Origin: Xanthobacteraceae bacterium
GTDB lineage: Bacteria > Pseudomonadota > Alphaproteobacteria > Rhizobiales > Xanthobacteraceae
DNA: 47,975 bases
Direction: 5' to 3'
Assembly: GCA_019746355.1 (NCBI GenBank)
Contig: JAIESC010000047.1
Location: 1-47,975 of the forward strand
Made by a program: the position numbers and the translations under genes. This document shows positions 18,062 to 25,804 of this stretch, in pieces; the stretch's first letter is position 1, and the number at the start of each line of letters is the position of its first letter. The notes beneath the pieces are model-generated. The model worked only from the letters and a program-made list of their open reading frames with translations. It was not told the DNA's origin and ran no database searches.

Positions 18062-19930
18062 TCACTCTGCCGCGGCTTCCAGGGCCGCGCCGGCCGCGAG
18101 CCAGTCCTCCTCGGCCTTGGCGAGCGCGTCGGCGCATTCGGCACGCGACTTCGCCATGGCGGCGGCCTTGGCCGGTTCGCGGGCGAACAGCGTGCCGTCG
18201 GCAAGCGCCGCATCGATTTTCTCGACCTCGCGGCCGAGGCGGGTCATCTCGGCCTCGGCCCTGGTGACGCGCTCACGCAACGGCTTCTTGTCGATGCGGC
18301 CGGCCGGACGCTTGCGGGTGTCGTCCTTGCGAACGGGTTTGCGCGGGCGGTCTTCGCCCTCGTCGCGCTCCGAAAGCACGCGGCGGCGATAGTCGTCGAG
18401 ATCGCCGTCGAACGGCGCCACGGTGCCGTCGGCCACGAGCCACAGCCGGTCGGCGCAAGCGTCGAGCAGGTGCCGGTCGTGCGACACCAGAATGGTTGCG
18501 CCGGGAAAATCGTTGATCGCCTCGATCAGCGCCGCGCGGCTGTCGATGTCGAGATGGTTGGTCGGCTCGTCGAGGATCAGGAGATGAGGTCCCTCGAAGG
18601 TCGCAAGCCCCAGCATCAGCCGCGCCTTCTCGCCGCCGGAGAGCTTTTTGATCGTCTTGTCCGCGTTCTCCGCCGAGAAGCCGAACGAGCCCGCGACCGC
18701 GCGCACCTTCGCTTCGGGAGCGTCGGGCAGAAGCCTGCGGACGTGATCGTAGACGGTCAAGTCTTCCTCGAGCTCGTCGAGCTGGTGCTGGGCGAAATAG
18801 GCGATCTTCAGCCGCGACGCGCGCGCGACGCGGCCCTCGAACGGTTCGAGCCGCGAGGCGATCAGCTTGACCAAGGTCGACTTGCCGTTGCCGTTGGAAC
18901 CAAGCAGCGCGATGCGGTCGTCATTGTCGATCCGCAGCGAGAGGTCGCGGAGCACCGGCTTGCCCGGCGTATAGCCGACCGACACGTCGTCGAGTGCGAT
19001 GATCGGCGGCGAGAGCAGCCGCTCGGGCTCCGGAATGTTGATCGGCAGCACTTCGCTCGTCACGATCGCTGCGACCGGGGCCATCTTTTCCAGCATCTTC
19101 ACGCGTGACTGGGCCTGCCGCGCCTTGGTCGCCTTGGCCTTGAAGCGGTCGATGAACGCCTGGATGTGCTTGCGCTGCGCCTCCTGCTTCTTCGCAAGCT
19201 TCTGGTCGAGCATCAGCCGCTCGCCGCGCAGCCGCTCGAAGTCCGAATAGCCGCCGCGGTAGAGCGTGAGCTTGCGGTTCTCGAGCGACAGAATCTGATC
19301 GACCGAAGTGTCGAGCAGGTCACGGTCGTGGCTGATGACGATCATGGTTCGCGGATAGCGCGCGAGATGATCCTGCAGCCAGAGCGTGCCTTCGAGGTCG
19401 AGATAGTTGGTCGGCTCGTCGAGCAGCAGCAATTCGGGCTCGGAAAACAGCGTGGCCGCGAGCGCGACCCGCATCCGCCAGCCGCCGGAAAATTCCGCGC
19501 AGGGCCGTTGCTGGTCGGCGGCGGAGAAGCCGAGGCCGGACAGAATGGAGGCCGCGCGCGCGGGAGCCGAATAGGCGCCCATGTCGGCGAGGCGGACGTG
19601 AATCTCGGCGATCTGGTGCGGATCGGTTTCGGTCTCGGCGCGGGTGAGCAGCGTGGCGCGCTCGACGTCGGCGGAAAGCACCACGTCGATCAGGCTTTCC
19701 GGGCCATTGGGGGCTTCCTGCGCCAAGCGTCCGAGCCGCCAGCGCGCCGGGATTGCGATGTCGCCATGCTCGGCGGCGACGTCACCGGTGATGACATTGA
19801 ACAGCGTGCTCTTGCCGCTGCCGTTTCTGCCGACGAAGCCGATGCGGGAGCCTTCCGGAATCCGCACCGATGCCTGCTCGATGAGCAGGCGACCGGCGAC
19901 GCGGACGGAAAGATCATCGATGACGAGCAT
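18062..19930 (-). CDS. ABC-F family ATP-binding protein (Uup/YheS-like)
   Basis: The 622-residue soluble protein has two ABC cassettes and no membrane domain. The first has Walker A GFVGRNGSGKST and LLLLDEPTNYLDLE; the second has LLGSNGNGKSTLVKLIA, LSGGEKARLMLGL and LLILDEPTNHLDID. Between them lies the ABC-F linker (KKQEAQRKHIQAFIDRFKAK), and a Uup-like coiled-coil tail closes the protein (LRERVTRAEAEMTRLGREVE). ABC-F proteins act on ribosomes in translation, quality control or antibiotic protection. The start at 19930 (MLVIDDLSVRV) fits the fold; an ORF reaching 20107 is an unlikely extension. Confidence 0.93.
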   Translation of the reverse strand: MLVIDDLSVRVAGRLLIEQASVRIPEGSRIGFVGRNGSGKSTLFNVITGDVAAEHGDIAIPARWRLGRLAQEAPNGPESLIDVVLSADVERATLLTRAETETDPHQIAEIHVRLADMGAYSAPARAASILSGLGFSAADQQRPCAEFSGGWRMRVALAATLFSEPELLLLDEPTNYLDLEGTLWLQDHLARYPRTMIVISHDRDLLDTSVDQILSLENRKLTLYRGGYSDFERLRGERLMLDQKLAKKQEAQRKHIQAFIDRFKAKATKARQAQSRVKMLEKMAPVAAIVTSEVLPINIPEPERLLSPPIIALDDVSVGYTPGKPVLRDLSLRIDNDDRIALLGSNGNGKSTLVKLIASRLEPFEGRVARASRLKIAYFAQHQLDELEEDLTVYDHVRRLLPDAPEAKVRAVAGSFGFSAENADKTIKKLSGGEKARLMLGLATFEGPHLLILDEPTNHLDIDSRAALIEAINDFPGATILVSHDRHLLDACADRLWLVADGTVAPFDGDLDDYRRRVLSERDEGEDRPRKPVRKDDTRKRPAGRIDKKPLRERVTRAEAEMTRLGREVEKIDAALADGTLFAREPAKAAAMAKSRAECADALAKAEEDWLAAGAALEAAAE

Positions 19931-19981
19931 GGCGGGCTCTATGGCCGAGCCGCACGCGCCGTGCAATCCCTTAATGTTGAC

Positions 19982-20056
19982 CGCAACAACCCGGTTGCGC
20001 GCGGTTCGGCGTGGGGCAATGCTGCGCGTGTTCCGGGCGCCGTGTCCGCCCGGAAC
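19982..20056. promoter_or_regulatory. Divergent intergenic region with an inverted repeat and a leader hairpin
   Basis: CGCAAC/GTTGCG (19982-19999) is an operator-like inverted repeat between the divergent ABC-F and cyclase genes. Closer to the cyclase, GTTCCGGGC and GCCCGGAAC (20030-20038 and 20048-20056) form a nine-base-pair hairpin immediately before the GAAGGAGG ribosome-binding site. It could be a structured leader controlling cyclase translation; no family is recognised. Confidence 0.35.
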
Positions 20057-20070
20057 GAAGGAGGCCGACC

Positions 20071-20931
20071 ATGTGTGTTCCCGGATGTATGGAAGCGGTT
20101 CATGCAACGCTCAGCCGGCGCGGGTTCTTCAGGGGGGCCGCCGCCGCAGGCTTCACGGTCACCGCGCTGTCTTCGGCCGAAGCGCAGAGCAAAACCAAGG
20201 GTAAGGAGAGGAAGGAGCCCGCCTCGGCTGCCGGGGAACGATATTTCAAGGCGGTGGTCGATCTCACCCACACCATGTCGCCGGAGTTTCCGACCTTCTT
20301 CGGGGTGCCCGGCATCGAGATCGAGAAGAAGTACGAATTCAAGAAGGACGGCTTCAATCTGAACTGGTGGCGGCTCCTCGAGCATGCCGGCACGCATCTC
20401 GATGCGCCGATCCACTTTTCGGAAAACGGTATCACCGTGGAGAAGATCGTTGCAGGCGAGCTCGTCGTGCCGCTCGCGGTGATCGACGTCCGCCAGAAGG
20501 CTGAGAAGGACACCGACTATCAGGTGACGGTCGAAGACGTGCTGATCTGGGAAAGGCGCTTCAGGAAGCTTCCGGACAACTGCTGCGTTGCCATGCTGTC
20601 GGGCTGGGCGCAACACGTCGGCAACTCGGCAAAATACACGGGCAAGGATGCAGCCGGCGCATTCCACTTCCCCGGGTTCTCGCCCGAACTTGCCGAATGG
20701 CTGTTGAAGGAGCGGAAAGTCCTCGGGCTCGCCTCCGATACGCTCTCGCTCGACAACGGTCCGTCGAAGGACTTCAAGACCCATTACACTTGGCTGCCGT
20801 CCGGCCGCTGGGGTCTGGAGAACGTCGCCAATCTCGACAAGCTGTCGCCCGCGGGCGCAACGCTTGTCGTCGGCCTGCCGAAGGTGAAGGATGCCACCGG
20901 CGCCCCGGTGCGGCTCATCGCGCTGATTTGA
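20071..20931 (+). CDS. Tat-exported cyclase-family (kynurenine formamidase-like) protein
   Basis: The 286-residue protein begins with a twin-arginine signal (SRRGFFRGAAAAGFTVTAL). It then has the cyclase-family core: VVDLTHTMSPEFPTF and the metal-binding HAGTHLDAPIHFSENG, where His and Asp ligands are in place, plus LGLASDTLSLDNGPS. The family (PF04199) includes metal-dependent kynurenine formamidases, isatin hydrolases and polyketide cyclases. Folding with metal before Tat export is consistent with the signal. GAAGGAGG lies just upstream of the ATG at 20071. The substrate is not known. Confidence 0.85.
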   Translation: MCVPGCMEAVHATLSRRGFFRGAAAAGFTVTALSSAEAQSKTKGKERKEPASAAGERYFKAVVDLTHTMSPEFPTFFGVPGIEIEKKYEFKKDGFNLNWWRLLEHAGTHLDAPIHFSENGITVEKIVAGELVVPLAVIDVRQKAEKDTDYQVTVEDVLIWERRFRKLPDNCCVAMLSGWAQHVGNSAKYTGKDAAGAFHFPGFSPELAEWLLKERKVLGLASDTLSLDNGPSKDFKTHYTWLPSGRWGLENVANLDKLSPAGATLVVGLPKVKDATGAPVRLIALI

Positions 20932-20969
20932 TCGGGCCGTCACGCCGCCACGCGCCCGCTGGCCCAAAA

Positions 20970-21010
20970 AGCAACCCCGGTCTCGCAGACGCGAGGCCGG
21001 GGCTTTTGAT
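20970..21010. terminator. Bidirectional intrinsic terminator
   Basis: CCCCGGTCTCGC (20975-20986), a four-base loop and GCGAGGCCGGGG (20991-21002) form a 12-bp stem with one wobble pair. It is followed by CTTTTGATTTT on the plus strand and preceded by AAAAAGC, which gives a T-run on the minus strand. It lies between the convergent cyclase and His-rich genes and suits both. Confidence 0.8.
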
Positions 21011-21047
21011 TTTGGCTTTCGCCGATCCGCTGCTCCGACAACGCCGG

Positions 21048-21296
21048 TCAGTAGCAGACGTTGACGACGCGGAGCACGACCTCGCCGAAGCGGTTGACCA
21101 CCCAGCGGCGACGCAGGCACGAGTCGTAGCCGACGCCGTAGACGCGATAGCCACCGCGCCAGTGGAAGCCATGGTGGTGATGGTGGTGATGCCAGCCCTT
21201 GTGCCAGAAGTGGGCCGCCGCCGGGGTGGAGGCGGCAAGGGACGCGGTGCCGAGCGCTGCGACCGCGGCAGCGGCGAGCACGAACTTGCGGATCAT
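21048..21296 (-). CDS. Small secreted histidine-rich protein
   Basis: The 82-residue product has a clear signal peptide (FVLAAAAVAALGTASLAAST, then PAAA) and a mature part with seven consecutive histidines inside HFWHKGWHHHHHHHGFHWRG. An Arg/aromatic tail with two cysteines follows (YDSCLRRRWVVNRFGEVVLR, ending VNVCY). The His cluster suggests Zn, Ni or Cu binding in the periplasm, which is inference. Similar short His/Gly/Tyr-rich secreted proteins are common and uncharacterised in Bradyrhizobium-like bacteria. AGGAGAG precedes the ATG, and a structured leader lies upstream. Confidence 0.78.
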   Translation of the reverse strand: MIRKFVLAAAAVAALGTASLAASTPAAAHFWHKGWHHHHHHHGFHWRGGYRVYGVGYDSCLRRRWVVNRFGEVVLRVVNVCY

Positions 21297-21313
21297 CGTG
21301 ATCTCTCCTGTTT

Positions 21314-21361
21314 GATCGGACGTGTCGTCACGTCCCGTGCCTCGTCAGTCGCCGTCCGATC
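21314..21361 (-). promoter_or_regulatory. Structured leader with two mutually exclusive stems
   Basis: GATCGGACG (21314-21322) and CGTCCGATC (21353-21361) form a perfect nine-base inverted repeat. Inside the same span, GGACGTG (21318-21324) and CACGTCC (21329-21335) form a tight hairpin. Both use the same bases at 21318-21322, so only one can form. It lies 18-65 bases upstream of the His-rich gene. Confidence 0.4.
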
Positions 21362-21583
21362 CGGGAGGGTTCACGGCACCGGCCCAAGGCGCGGCGTCTG
21401 AACCACCGTTCAGGCTTGGATTTGCTTGCGAATCCCGTGTCTGCCGCTGGACGCGGGCCACCGCCGGCCGTGCCCCGATACCGCCAACTTGCTGCACCGC
21501 CGCGTGGCGGCTATAAGCCCGCGACCCCGCGCGCGGCTTCCTTCGTGCGCTTTCCGAAAGACTCTCCCAAAAGGACAAGAACG

Positions 21584-22006
21584 ATGGCGATCGAGCGCAC
21601 CTTTTCGATCATCAAGCCCGATGCAACCGCCCGCAATCTCACCGGCGCAGTCAACGCCATGATCGAGCAGGCGGGTCTGCGGATCGTCGCGCAAAAGCGC
21701 GTCCGCATCACCCGCGAGCAGGCGCAGACATTTTATGCGGTGCACAAGGAGCGGCCGTTCTTTGGCGAACTGGTCGAGTTCATGATCTCGGGCCCGGTGG
21801 TGGTCCAGGTGCTGGAAGGCGAGGGTGCGATCGCGAAATACCGCGAGGTGATGGGCGCGACCGATCCGGCAAAGGCTGCGCCGAACACCATCCGCAAGGT
21901 TCACGCCAAGTCGATCGGCGAGAATTCCGTCCACGGTTCCGACGCGCCGGACACGGCGGCGAAGGAAATCGCCCAGTTCTTCTCCGGCAACGAGATCGTC
22001 GGATAA
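21584..22006 (+). CDS. ndk: Nucleoside diphosphate kinase
   Basis: Ndk equilibrates NTP and dNTP pools through a phospho-histidine. The 140-residue protein matches the usual size: [18 protein letters not shown] at the start, then [20 protein letters not shown], where the His of NSVHGSD is the phosphorylated residue. AAAAGGAC lies just upstream of the ATG at 21584. A longer in-frame ORF from 21416 has no family similarity and overlaps presumed promoter sequence. Confidence 0.97.
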   Translation: MAIERTFSIIKPDATARNLTGAVNAMIEQAGLRIVAQKRVRITREQAQTFYAVHKERPFFGELVEFMISGPVVVQVLEGEGAIAKYREVMGATDPAKAAPNTIRKVHAKSIGENSVHGSDAPDTAAKEIAQFFSGNEIVG

Positions 22007-22019
22007 CAGTAGTTCTGAA

Positions 22020-22038
22020 ACGTGGCGCTCCGCCACGT
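22020..22038 (+). terminator. Perfect hairpin after ndk
   Basis: ACGTGGCG and CGCCACGT flank a three-base loop 14 bases after the ndk stop. No U-run follows, so it may act as an mRNA-stabilising or Rho-related 3' structure rather than a strong intrinsic terminator. Confidence 0.4.
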
Positions 22039-22103
22039 GGCCACGCTAATAATAATTGAGAATGGTGGCGTGGCCCGGCCGCCGTTGCGGCCGGTTGCCG
22101 CAA

Positions 22104-22127
22104 CCGCACGGTCCATAACGCACGGTC
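22104..22127. repeat. Ten-base direct repeat upstream of terC
   Basis: CGCACGGTCC occurs twice (22104-22113 and 22118-22127), separated by ATAA, giving a 14-base period. It is placed in the 187-base gap before the TerC gene, where a tandem regulator site would be expected. No matching regulator is known to me. Confidence 0.45.
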
Positions 22128-22193
22128 CGTACCAGGTGGCGGATAAGGCTGGGGAAGCGCCGGCAAAAGCCGGCCAACGGGAAGGAACAGCAA

Positions 22194-22997
22194 GTGGGTG
22201 AATTGTTGTCGGACTTGATGCTGCCGGCGTTCTGGATCGCCGTCGGCCAGATCATCTGGATCAACATTCTTTTGTCCGGCGACAACGCGGTGGTGATCGC
22301 GCTCGCCTGCCGCTCGCTTCCGCCGAGGCAGCGCTTCTGGGGCATCCTGCTCGGCGCCGGCGCCGCGGTGCTGCTCCGCATCTTCTTCACCGTCATCATC
22401 GCCCAGATCATGGGCATCGCCTTCCTCAAGCTGGTCGGCGGGCTGCTGCTGCTCTGGATCGCGGTCAAGCTGATCGTGCCGAGCGAGGAGCACGGCGAGG
22501 AAAACGTCAAGGCCGGCGACACGCTGTTGCGCGCGGTCTGGCTCGTGACGGTGGCCGACATCGTCATGAGCCTCGATAACGTCATCGCGATTGCGGCGGC
22601 CGCGGAAACCGCGGCGGCGCGCGTCGACATGGCGCACGCGCTGGCGATCAAGACGACGCTGATCGTCTTCGGTCTCGCCACCAGCGTGCCGCTGATCATC
22701 GCGGGGAGCGCCTTGCTCATGAAGGTGATGGAAAAGTTCCCGATCCTGGTCTGGGCCGGTGCTGCTCTGCTCGGCTGGGTCGCCGGCGAGATCATCGTCA
22801 AGGACGTGGCCGTGGCCGGCTGGCTCGGTCAGGAGCTGGTGGACAAGATCCACCTTTGGGCGGCGGCAGCCGGCGCGCTGTTCGTGGTCGCGCTCGGCTA
22901 CGTCATCCGCAGGATGAAGGGCAAGGCGCCGCTCGACGCCCCCCTGGTCGTCGACTCGCCCGGGCCCGATGACTTCCCGCAGCGGGCGAAGCACTAG
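22194..22997 (+). CDS. TerC-family integral membrane protein
   Basis: The 267-residue protein has about seven hydrophobic segments and the two signature acidic repeats of the family, ILLSGDNAVVIALA (about residue 26) and VMSLDNVIAIAAA (about residue 125). TerC/YkoY/Alx proteins are membrane transporters implicated in manganese export, metal handling during exoprotein metalation, and tellurite resistance. The substrate here is not determined. The GTG start has GAAGGA seven bases upstream. It follows ndk in the same direction, but a hairpin and a direct repeat lie between them, so it is probably a separate transcription unit. Confidence 0.9.
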   Translation: MGELLSDLMLPAFWIAVGQIIWINILLSGDNAVVIALACRSLPPRQRFWGILLGAGAAVLLRIFFTVIIAQIMGIAFLKLVGGLLLLWIAVKLIVPSEEHGEENVKAGDTLLRAVWLVTVADIVMSLDNVIAIAAAAETAAARVDMAHALAIKTTLIVFGLATSVPLIIAGSALLMKVMEKFPILVWAGAALLGWVAGEIIVKDVAVAGWLGQELVDKIHLWAAAAGALFVVALGYVIRRMKGKAPLDAPLVVDSPGPDDFPQRAKH

Positions 22998-23020
22998 CGT
23001 CCAGGTTTGACAGCGATTGT

Positions 23021-23050
23021 CCGGCGGGCCGCCTCACGGTGGCCCGCCGG
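23021..23050. terminator. Ten-base-pair hairpin after terC
   Basis: CCGGCGGGCC (23021-23030) pairs with GGCCCGCCGG (23041-23050). The downstream sequence is AAAACG, not a U-run. It lies between terC and the oxidoreductase gene and may block or slow read-through. Confidence 0.4.
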
Positions 23051-23105
23051 AAAACGTTTCGGGACGGCATGGAACTGGCCGGCGCCAAGCTGATAGAGTG
23101 GGCGT

Positions 23106-25220
23106 ATGAATCAGGCCGTTCGTCTTCCGAGTATGCGGATCGGCGCCTCCGCCTGTCCGCACGATTGTCCTTCGACCTGCGCGCTCGAGGTCGAGATCCT
23201 CGACGAGCGCACCATCGGCCGCGTCCGCGGCGCGCCCGACAACTCGTACACGGCGGGCGTGATCTGCGCGAAGGTCGCGCGCTACGCCGAGCGCATTCAT
23301 CATCCGGGCCGGGTCACCCGGCCGATGCGCCGCACCGGGCCGAAGGGGGCGGGGCAGTTCGAGCCGATGTCCTGGGACGACGCGCTCGATCTGGTGGCCG
23401 GGAAATTTCTCGACGCCGAGCGGCGCTTCGGCGCGCAGTCGGTCTGGCCCTACTATTACGCCGGCACCATGGGCCTCGTGCAGCGCGACGGCATCCACCG
23501 GTTGCGCCACACCAAGAAATATTCCGGCTTCCATTCGACGATCTGCGTGAACGCCGCCTACACCGGCTTCGCCGCGGGCACCGGGCGGATCGCCGGCGTT
23601 GACCCGCGCGAGATGGCGAGGTCCGACGTGATCGTGATCTGGGGCACCAACCCGGTGAGCACCCAGGTCAACGTGATGACGCACGCGACGCGCGCCCGCA
23701 AGGAGCGCGGCGCCAGGATCGTCGCCGTCGACATCTACATGAACGGCACCATGGAGCAGGCCGACCTTGCGGTGCTGGTGAAGCCCGGCACCGACGGCGC
23801 GCTGGCCTGCGCGGTGATGCATTGCCTGTTCCGCGACGGCAAGGCCGACTGGGACTATCTGAACAAGTACACCGACGTGCCGCGCGAGCTCGAAGCACAC
23901 GTGCGCACGCGCGATCCGCAATGGGCCTCGGCGATCACCGGCTGTCCGGTCGAGACCATCGAGGAGTTCGCGAGGCTGGTCGGCGAGAACAAGCGCTCGT
24001 TCTTCCGCCTCGGCTACGGCTTCTCGCGCTCGCGCAACGGCCCGGTGAACATGCATGCGGCCGCCTGCATTCCGGCGGTGACCGGCGCCTGGCTGCACGA
24101 GGGCGGCGGCGCGTTCCACAACAACGCCGACATCTATCACTGGAACAAGTCGCAGATCGAAGGCAGCGACGCGCGCGATCCTTCGATACGCATGCTCGAC
24201 CAGTCGCGCGTCGGCGCGATCCTGACCGGTGACCGCGAGGCGCTGAAGGACGGTCCGCCGGTCGCCGCGATGCTGATCCAGAACACCAATCCGGTTTCGG
24301 TCTGCCCGGATCAGGAGATCGTCAAGCGCGGATTCGCGCGCGAGGACCTGTTCGTCTGCGTCCACGAGCAGTTCATGACCGAGACCGCGCGCATGGCCGA
24401 CGTGGTGCTGCCGGCGACCATGTTCATGGAGCACGACGACGTCTATCAGGGCGGCGGCCATCAGCACATCATCCTCGGGCCGAAGCTGATCGAGCCGCCG
24501 GGCGAGTGCCGGCCCAATCACGACGTCATCTGCGGGCTGGCGCAGCGCGTCGGCGCGGACCATCCGGGCTTCCGCATGACCGCGCGTGAACTGATCGACC
24601 ACACGCTGCAGACGTCGGGCTGGGGCACACTGGAGCGGCTCGAGCGCGACAAGTGGATCGATTGCCAGCCGGATTTCGACACCGCGCATTATGTGAACGG
24701 CTTCGCCTATCCGGACGGGAAATTCCGCTTCAAGCCCGACTGGGCGAACGTGCCGTTCCGCAGCGCCCACCGCTCGGGACCCATTGCCGACATGCCGAAG
24801 CTTCCCGACCACTGGACCATCATCGAGGAGGCGGACGCGCGGCATCCGTTCCGGCTCGCGACCTCGCCGTCGCGCGGCTTCCTCAACTCGACGTTCAACG
24901 AGACCCAGTCCTCACGCGCGCAGAACCGCGGCCGGCCGGACGTGATGATCCATCCCGAGGATGCGCGCGCGCTCGGCATCGCCGACGGCGCGCAGGTCGC
25001 GATCGGCAACACCCGCGGCGAGGTGCGGCTCCACGCCAGGCACTACGACGGCGTGCGCCGCGGCGTGCTGATCGCGGAATCGATCTGGCCGAACGACGCC
25101 TATCCGGACGGGCGCGGCATCAACACCGTCACCGGCGCGGACTCGATTGCGCCCTACGGCGGCGCCGCGTTCCACGACAACCGGGTCTGGATCCGCAGCG
25201 CCGCCATAGCGCGTCAATGA
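23106..25220 (+). CDS. Molybdopterin-dependent oxidoreductase (DMSO reductase family)
   Basis: The 704-residue protein has the N-terminal [4Fe-4S] cluster motif in ACPHDCPSTCALEVE plus the downstream Cys of AGVICAKVARYAERI. The molybdopterin-binding domains include VIVIWGTNPVSTQVNVMTHA and MLIQNTNPVSVCPDQEIVKR. A C-terminal dinucleotide-binding domain contains RLATSPSRGFLNSTFNETQS. There is no Tat or Sec signal, so it is predicted to be cytoplasmic, unlike many respiratory family members. The substrate is not identifiable; it resembles biotin-sulfoxide-reductase or anaerobic-dehydrogenase-like enzymes of unknown substrate. No partner Fe-S or membrane subunit is adjacent. Confidence 0.88.
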   Translation: MNQAVRLPSMRIGASACPHDCPSTCALEVEILDERTIGRVRGAPDNSYTAGVICAKVARYAERIHHPGRVTRPMRRTGPKGAGQFEPMSWDDALDLVAGKFLDAERRFGAQSVWPYYYAGTMGLVQRDGIHRLRHTKKYSGFHSTICVNAAYTGFAAGTGRIAGVDPREMARSDVIVIWGTNPVSTQVNVMTHATRARKERGARIVAVDIYMNGTMEQADLAVLVKPGTDGALACAVMHCLFRDGKADWDYLNKYTDVPRELEAHVRTRDPQWASAITGCPVETIEEFARLVGENKRSFFRLGYGFSRSRNGPVNMHAAACIPAVTGAWLHEGGGAFHNNADIYHWNKSQIEGSDARDPSIRMLDQSRVGAILTGDREALKDGPPVAAMLIQNTNPVSVCPDQEIVKRGFAREDLFVCVHEQFMTETARMADVVLPATMFMEHDDVYQGGGHQHIILGPKLIEPPGECRPNHDVICGLAQRVGADHPGFRMTARELIDHTLQTSGWGTLERLERDKWIDCQPDFDTAHYVNGFAYPDGKFRFKPDWANVPFRSAHRSGPIADMPKLPDHWTIIEEADARHPFRLATSPSRGFLNSTFNETQSSRAQNRGRPDVMIHPEDARALGIADGAQVAIGNTRGEVRLHARHYDGVRRGVLIAESIWPNDAYPDGRGINTVTGADSIAPYGGAAFHDNRVWIRSAAIARQ

Positions 25221-25250
25221 CGCGCGTAAGACGCGCGGACGGAGCGCGTC
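25209..25250. terminator. Clustered GCGCGTC/GACGCGC hairpins between convergent genes
   Basis: Four alternating copies of a seven-base unit occur: GCGCGTC (25209), GACGCGC (25219), GACGCGC (25230) and GCGCGTC (25244). They can fold as two adjacent hairpins or in alternative pairings. They overlap the oxidoreductase stop codon and precede the convergent DoxX stop, so they likely separate the two transcripts. No U-run is present. Confidence 0.45.
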
Positions 25251-25265
25251 AGCAGGTCGCTTCCG

Positions 25266-25733
25266 TCAGAGCTCGCGTCCGAGCTTGCGGTCGAGCGAGT
25301 AGGGGCCGCCGCCGCGCAAACCGATCGCGGCGATGATCAGGCCCCAGAATGCGGGATACTCCCAGCCGCCGCCCGGGCGGTTCCAGGGGAAGCCCGGCGC
25401 CCAGTGCGCCACGAACACGATGATCAGGAACTGGATGCCGATTGCCGCCGCGAACAACCGCGTGAACAGGCCGAACATGATGCAGAGCGCGCCGACGGTC
25501 TCGAGGAAGAACACCGCGTAGGCGAGCGGCACCGACGGCTCGATGCCGCGACGCGCCAGACTGTTGGCGGCGAAGCCGGCGATCGAGTTCAGCGTCAGCT
25601 TCTGGATGCCGTGAATCAGCAGAAAGCCGCCCGCCGTCAACCGCACGAGCAGCCACGAAAAATCACGGACATTGTCGTAGAACGGCGCGAGCGCCGGAAT
25701 GATCGGTTTTGGTTCGCCAATCGATGTGGTCAT
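25266..25733 (-). CDS. DoxX-family membrane protein
   Basis: The 155-residue protein has four predicted membrane helices with the DoxX pattern: WLLVRLTAGGFLLIHGIQKL in the first helix, LAYAVFFLETVGALCIMFGL in the second, then FLIIVFVAHWAPGFPW and a final helix with FWGLIIAAIGLRGGGPYSLD. DoxX/YphA proteins are small quinone-associated or redox-linked membrane proteins; some act with thiosulfate:quinone oxidoreductase or in oxidative-stress complexes. The specific role is unknown. GGGGGAGG is a strong ribosome-binding site upstream of the ATG. It follows the outer-membrane barrel gene on the minus strand by about 70 bases. Confidence 0.88.
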   Translation of the reverse strand: MTTSIGEPKPIIPALAPFYDNVRDFSWLLVRLTAGGFLLIHGIQKLTLNSIAGFAANSLARRGIEPSVPLAYAVFFLETVGALCIMFGLFTRLFAAAIGIQFLIIVFVAHWAPGFPWNRPGGGWEYPAFWGLIIAAIGLRGGGPYSLDRKLGREL

Positions 25734-25804
25734 TGCTGCCTCCCCCGTTTTTCGGGCGCGTTGACGCCCGTTGCTTGCGCCCCGGCTTTCCCCGGGGCCA
25801 TCCG

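Noticed and set aside
22128..22193. Possible yybP-ykoY manganese riboswitch before terC (GGGGAAGC, hairpin GCCGGC-AAAA-GCCGGC, CAAC)
   Set aside because: Some pieces resemble the motif, but the second conserved arm is missing and the element runs straight into the ribosome-binding site. There is no room for the full aptamer.
23034..24845. Long minus-strand open frame opposite the molybdopterin oxidoreductase
   Set aside because: Antisense shadow with biased composition and no domain.
25753..25798. Two GC-rich hairpins between the barrel gene and doxX as terminators
   Set aside because: Neither is followed by a T-run on the minus strand, and one is followed by A-residues leading into the doxX ribosome-binding site. 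Kept only as possible leader structure.
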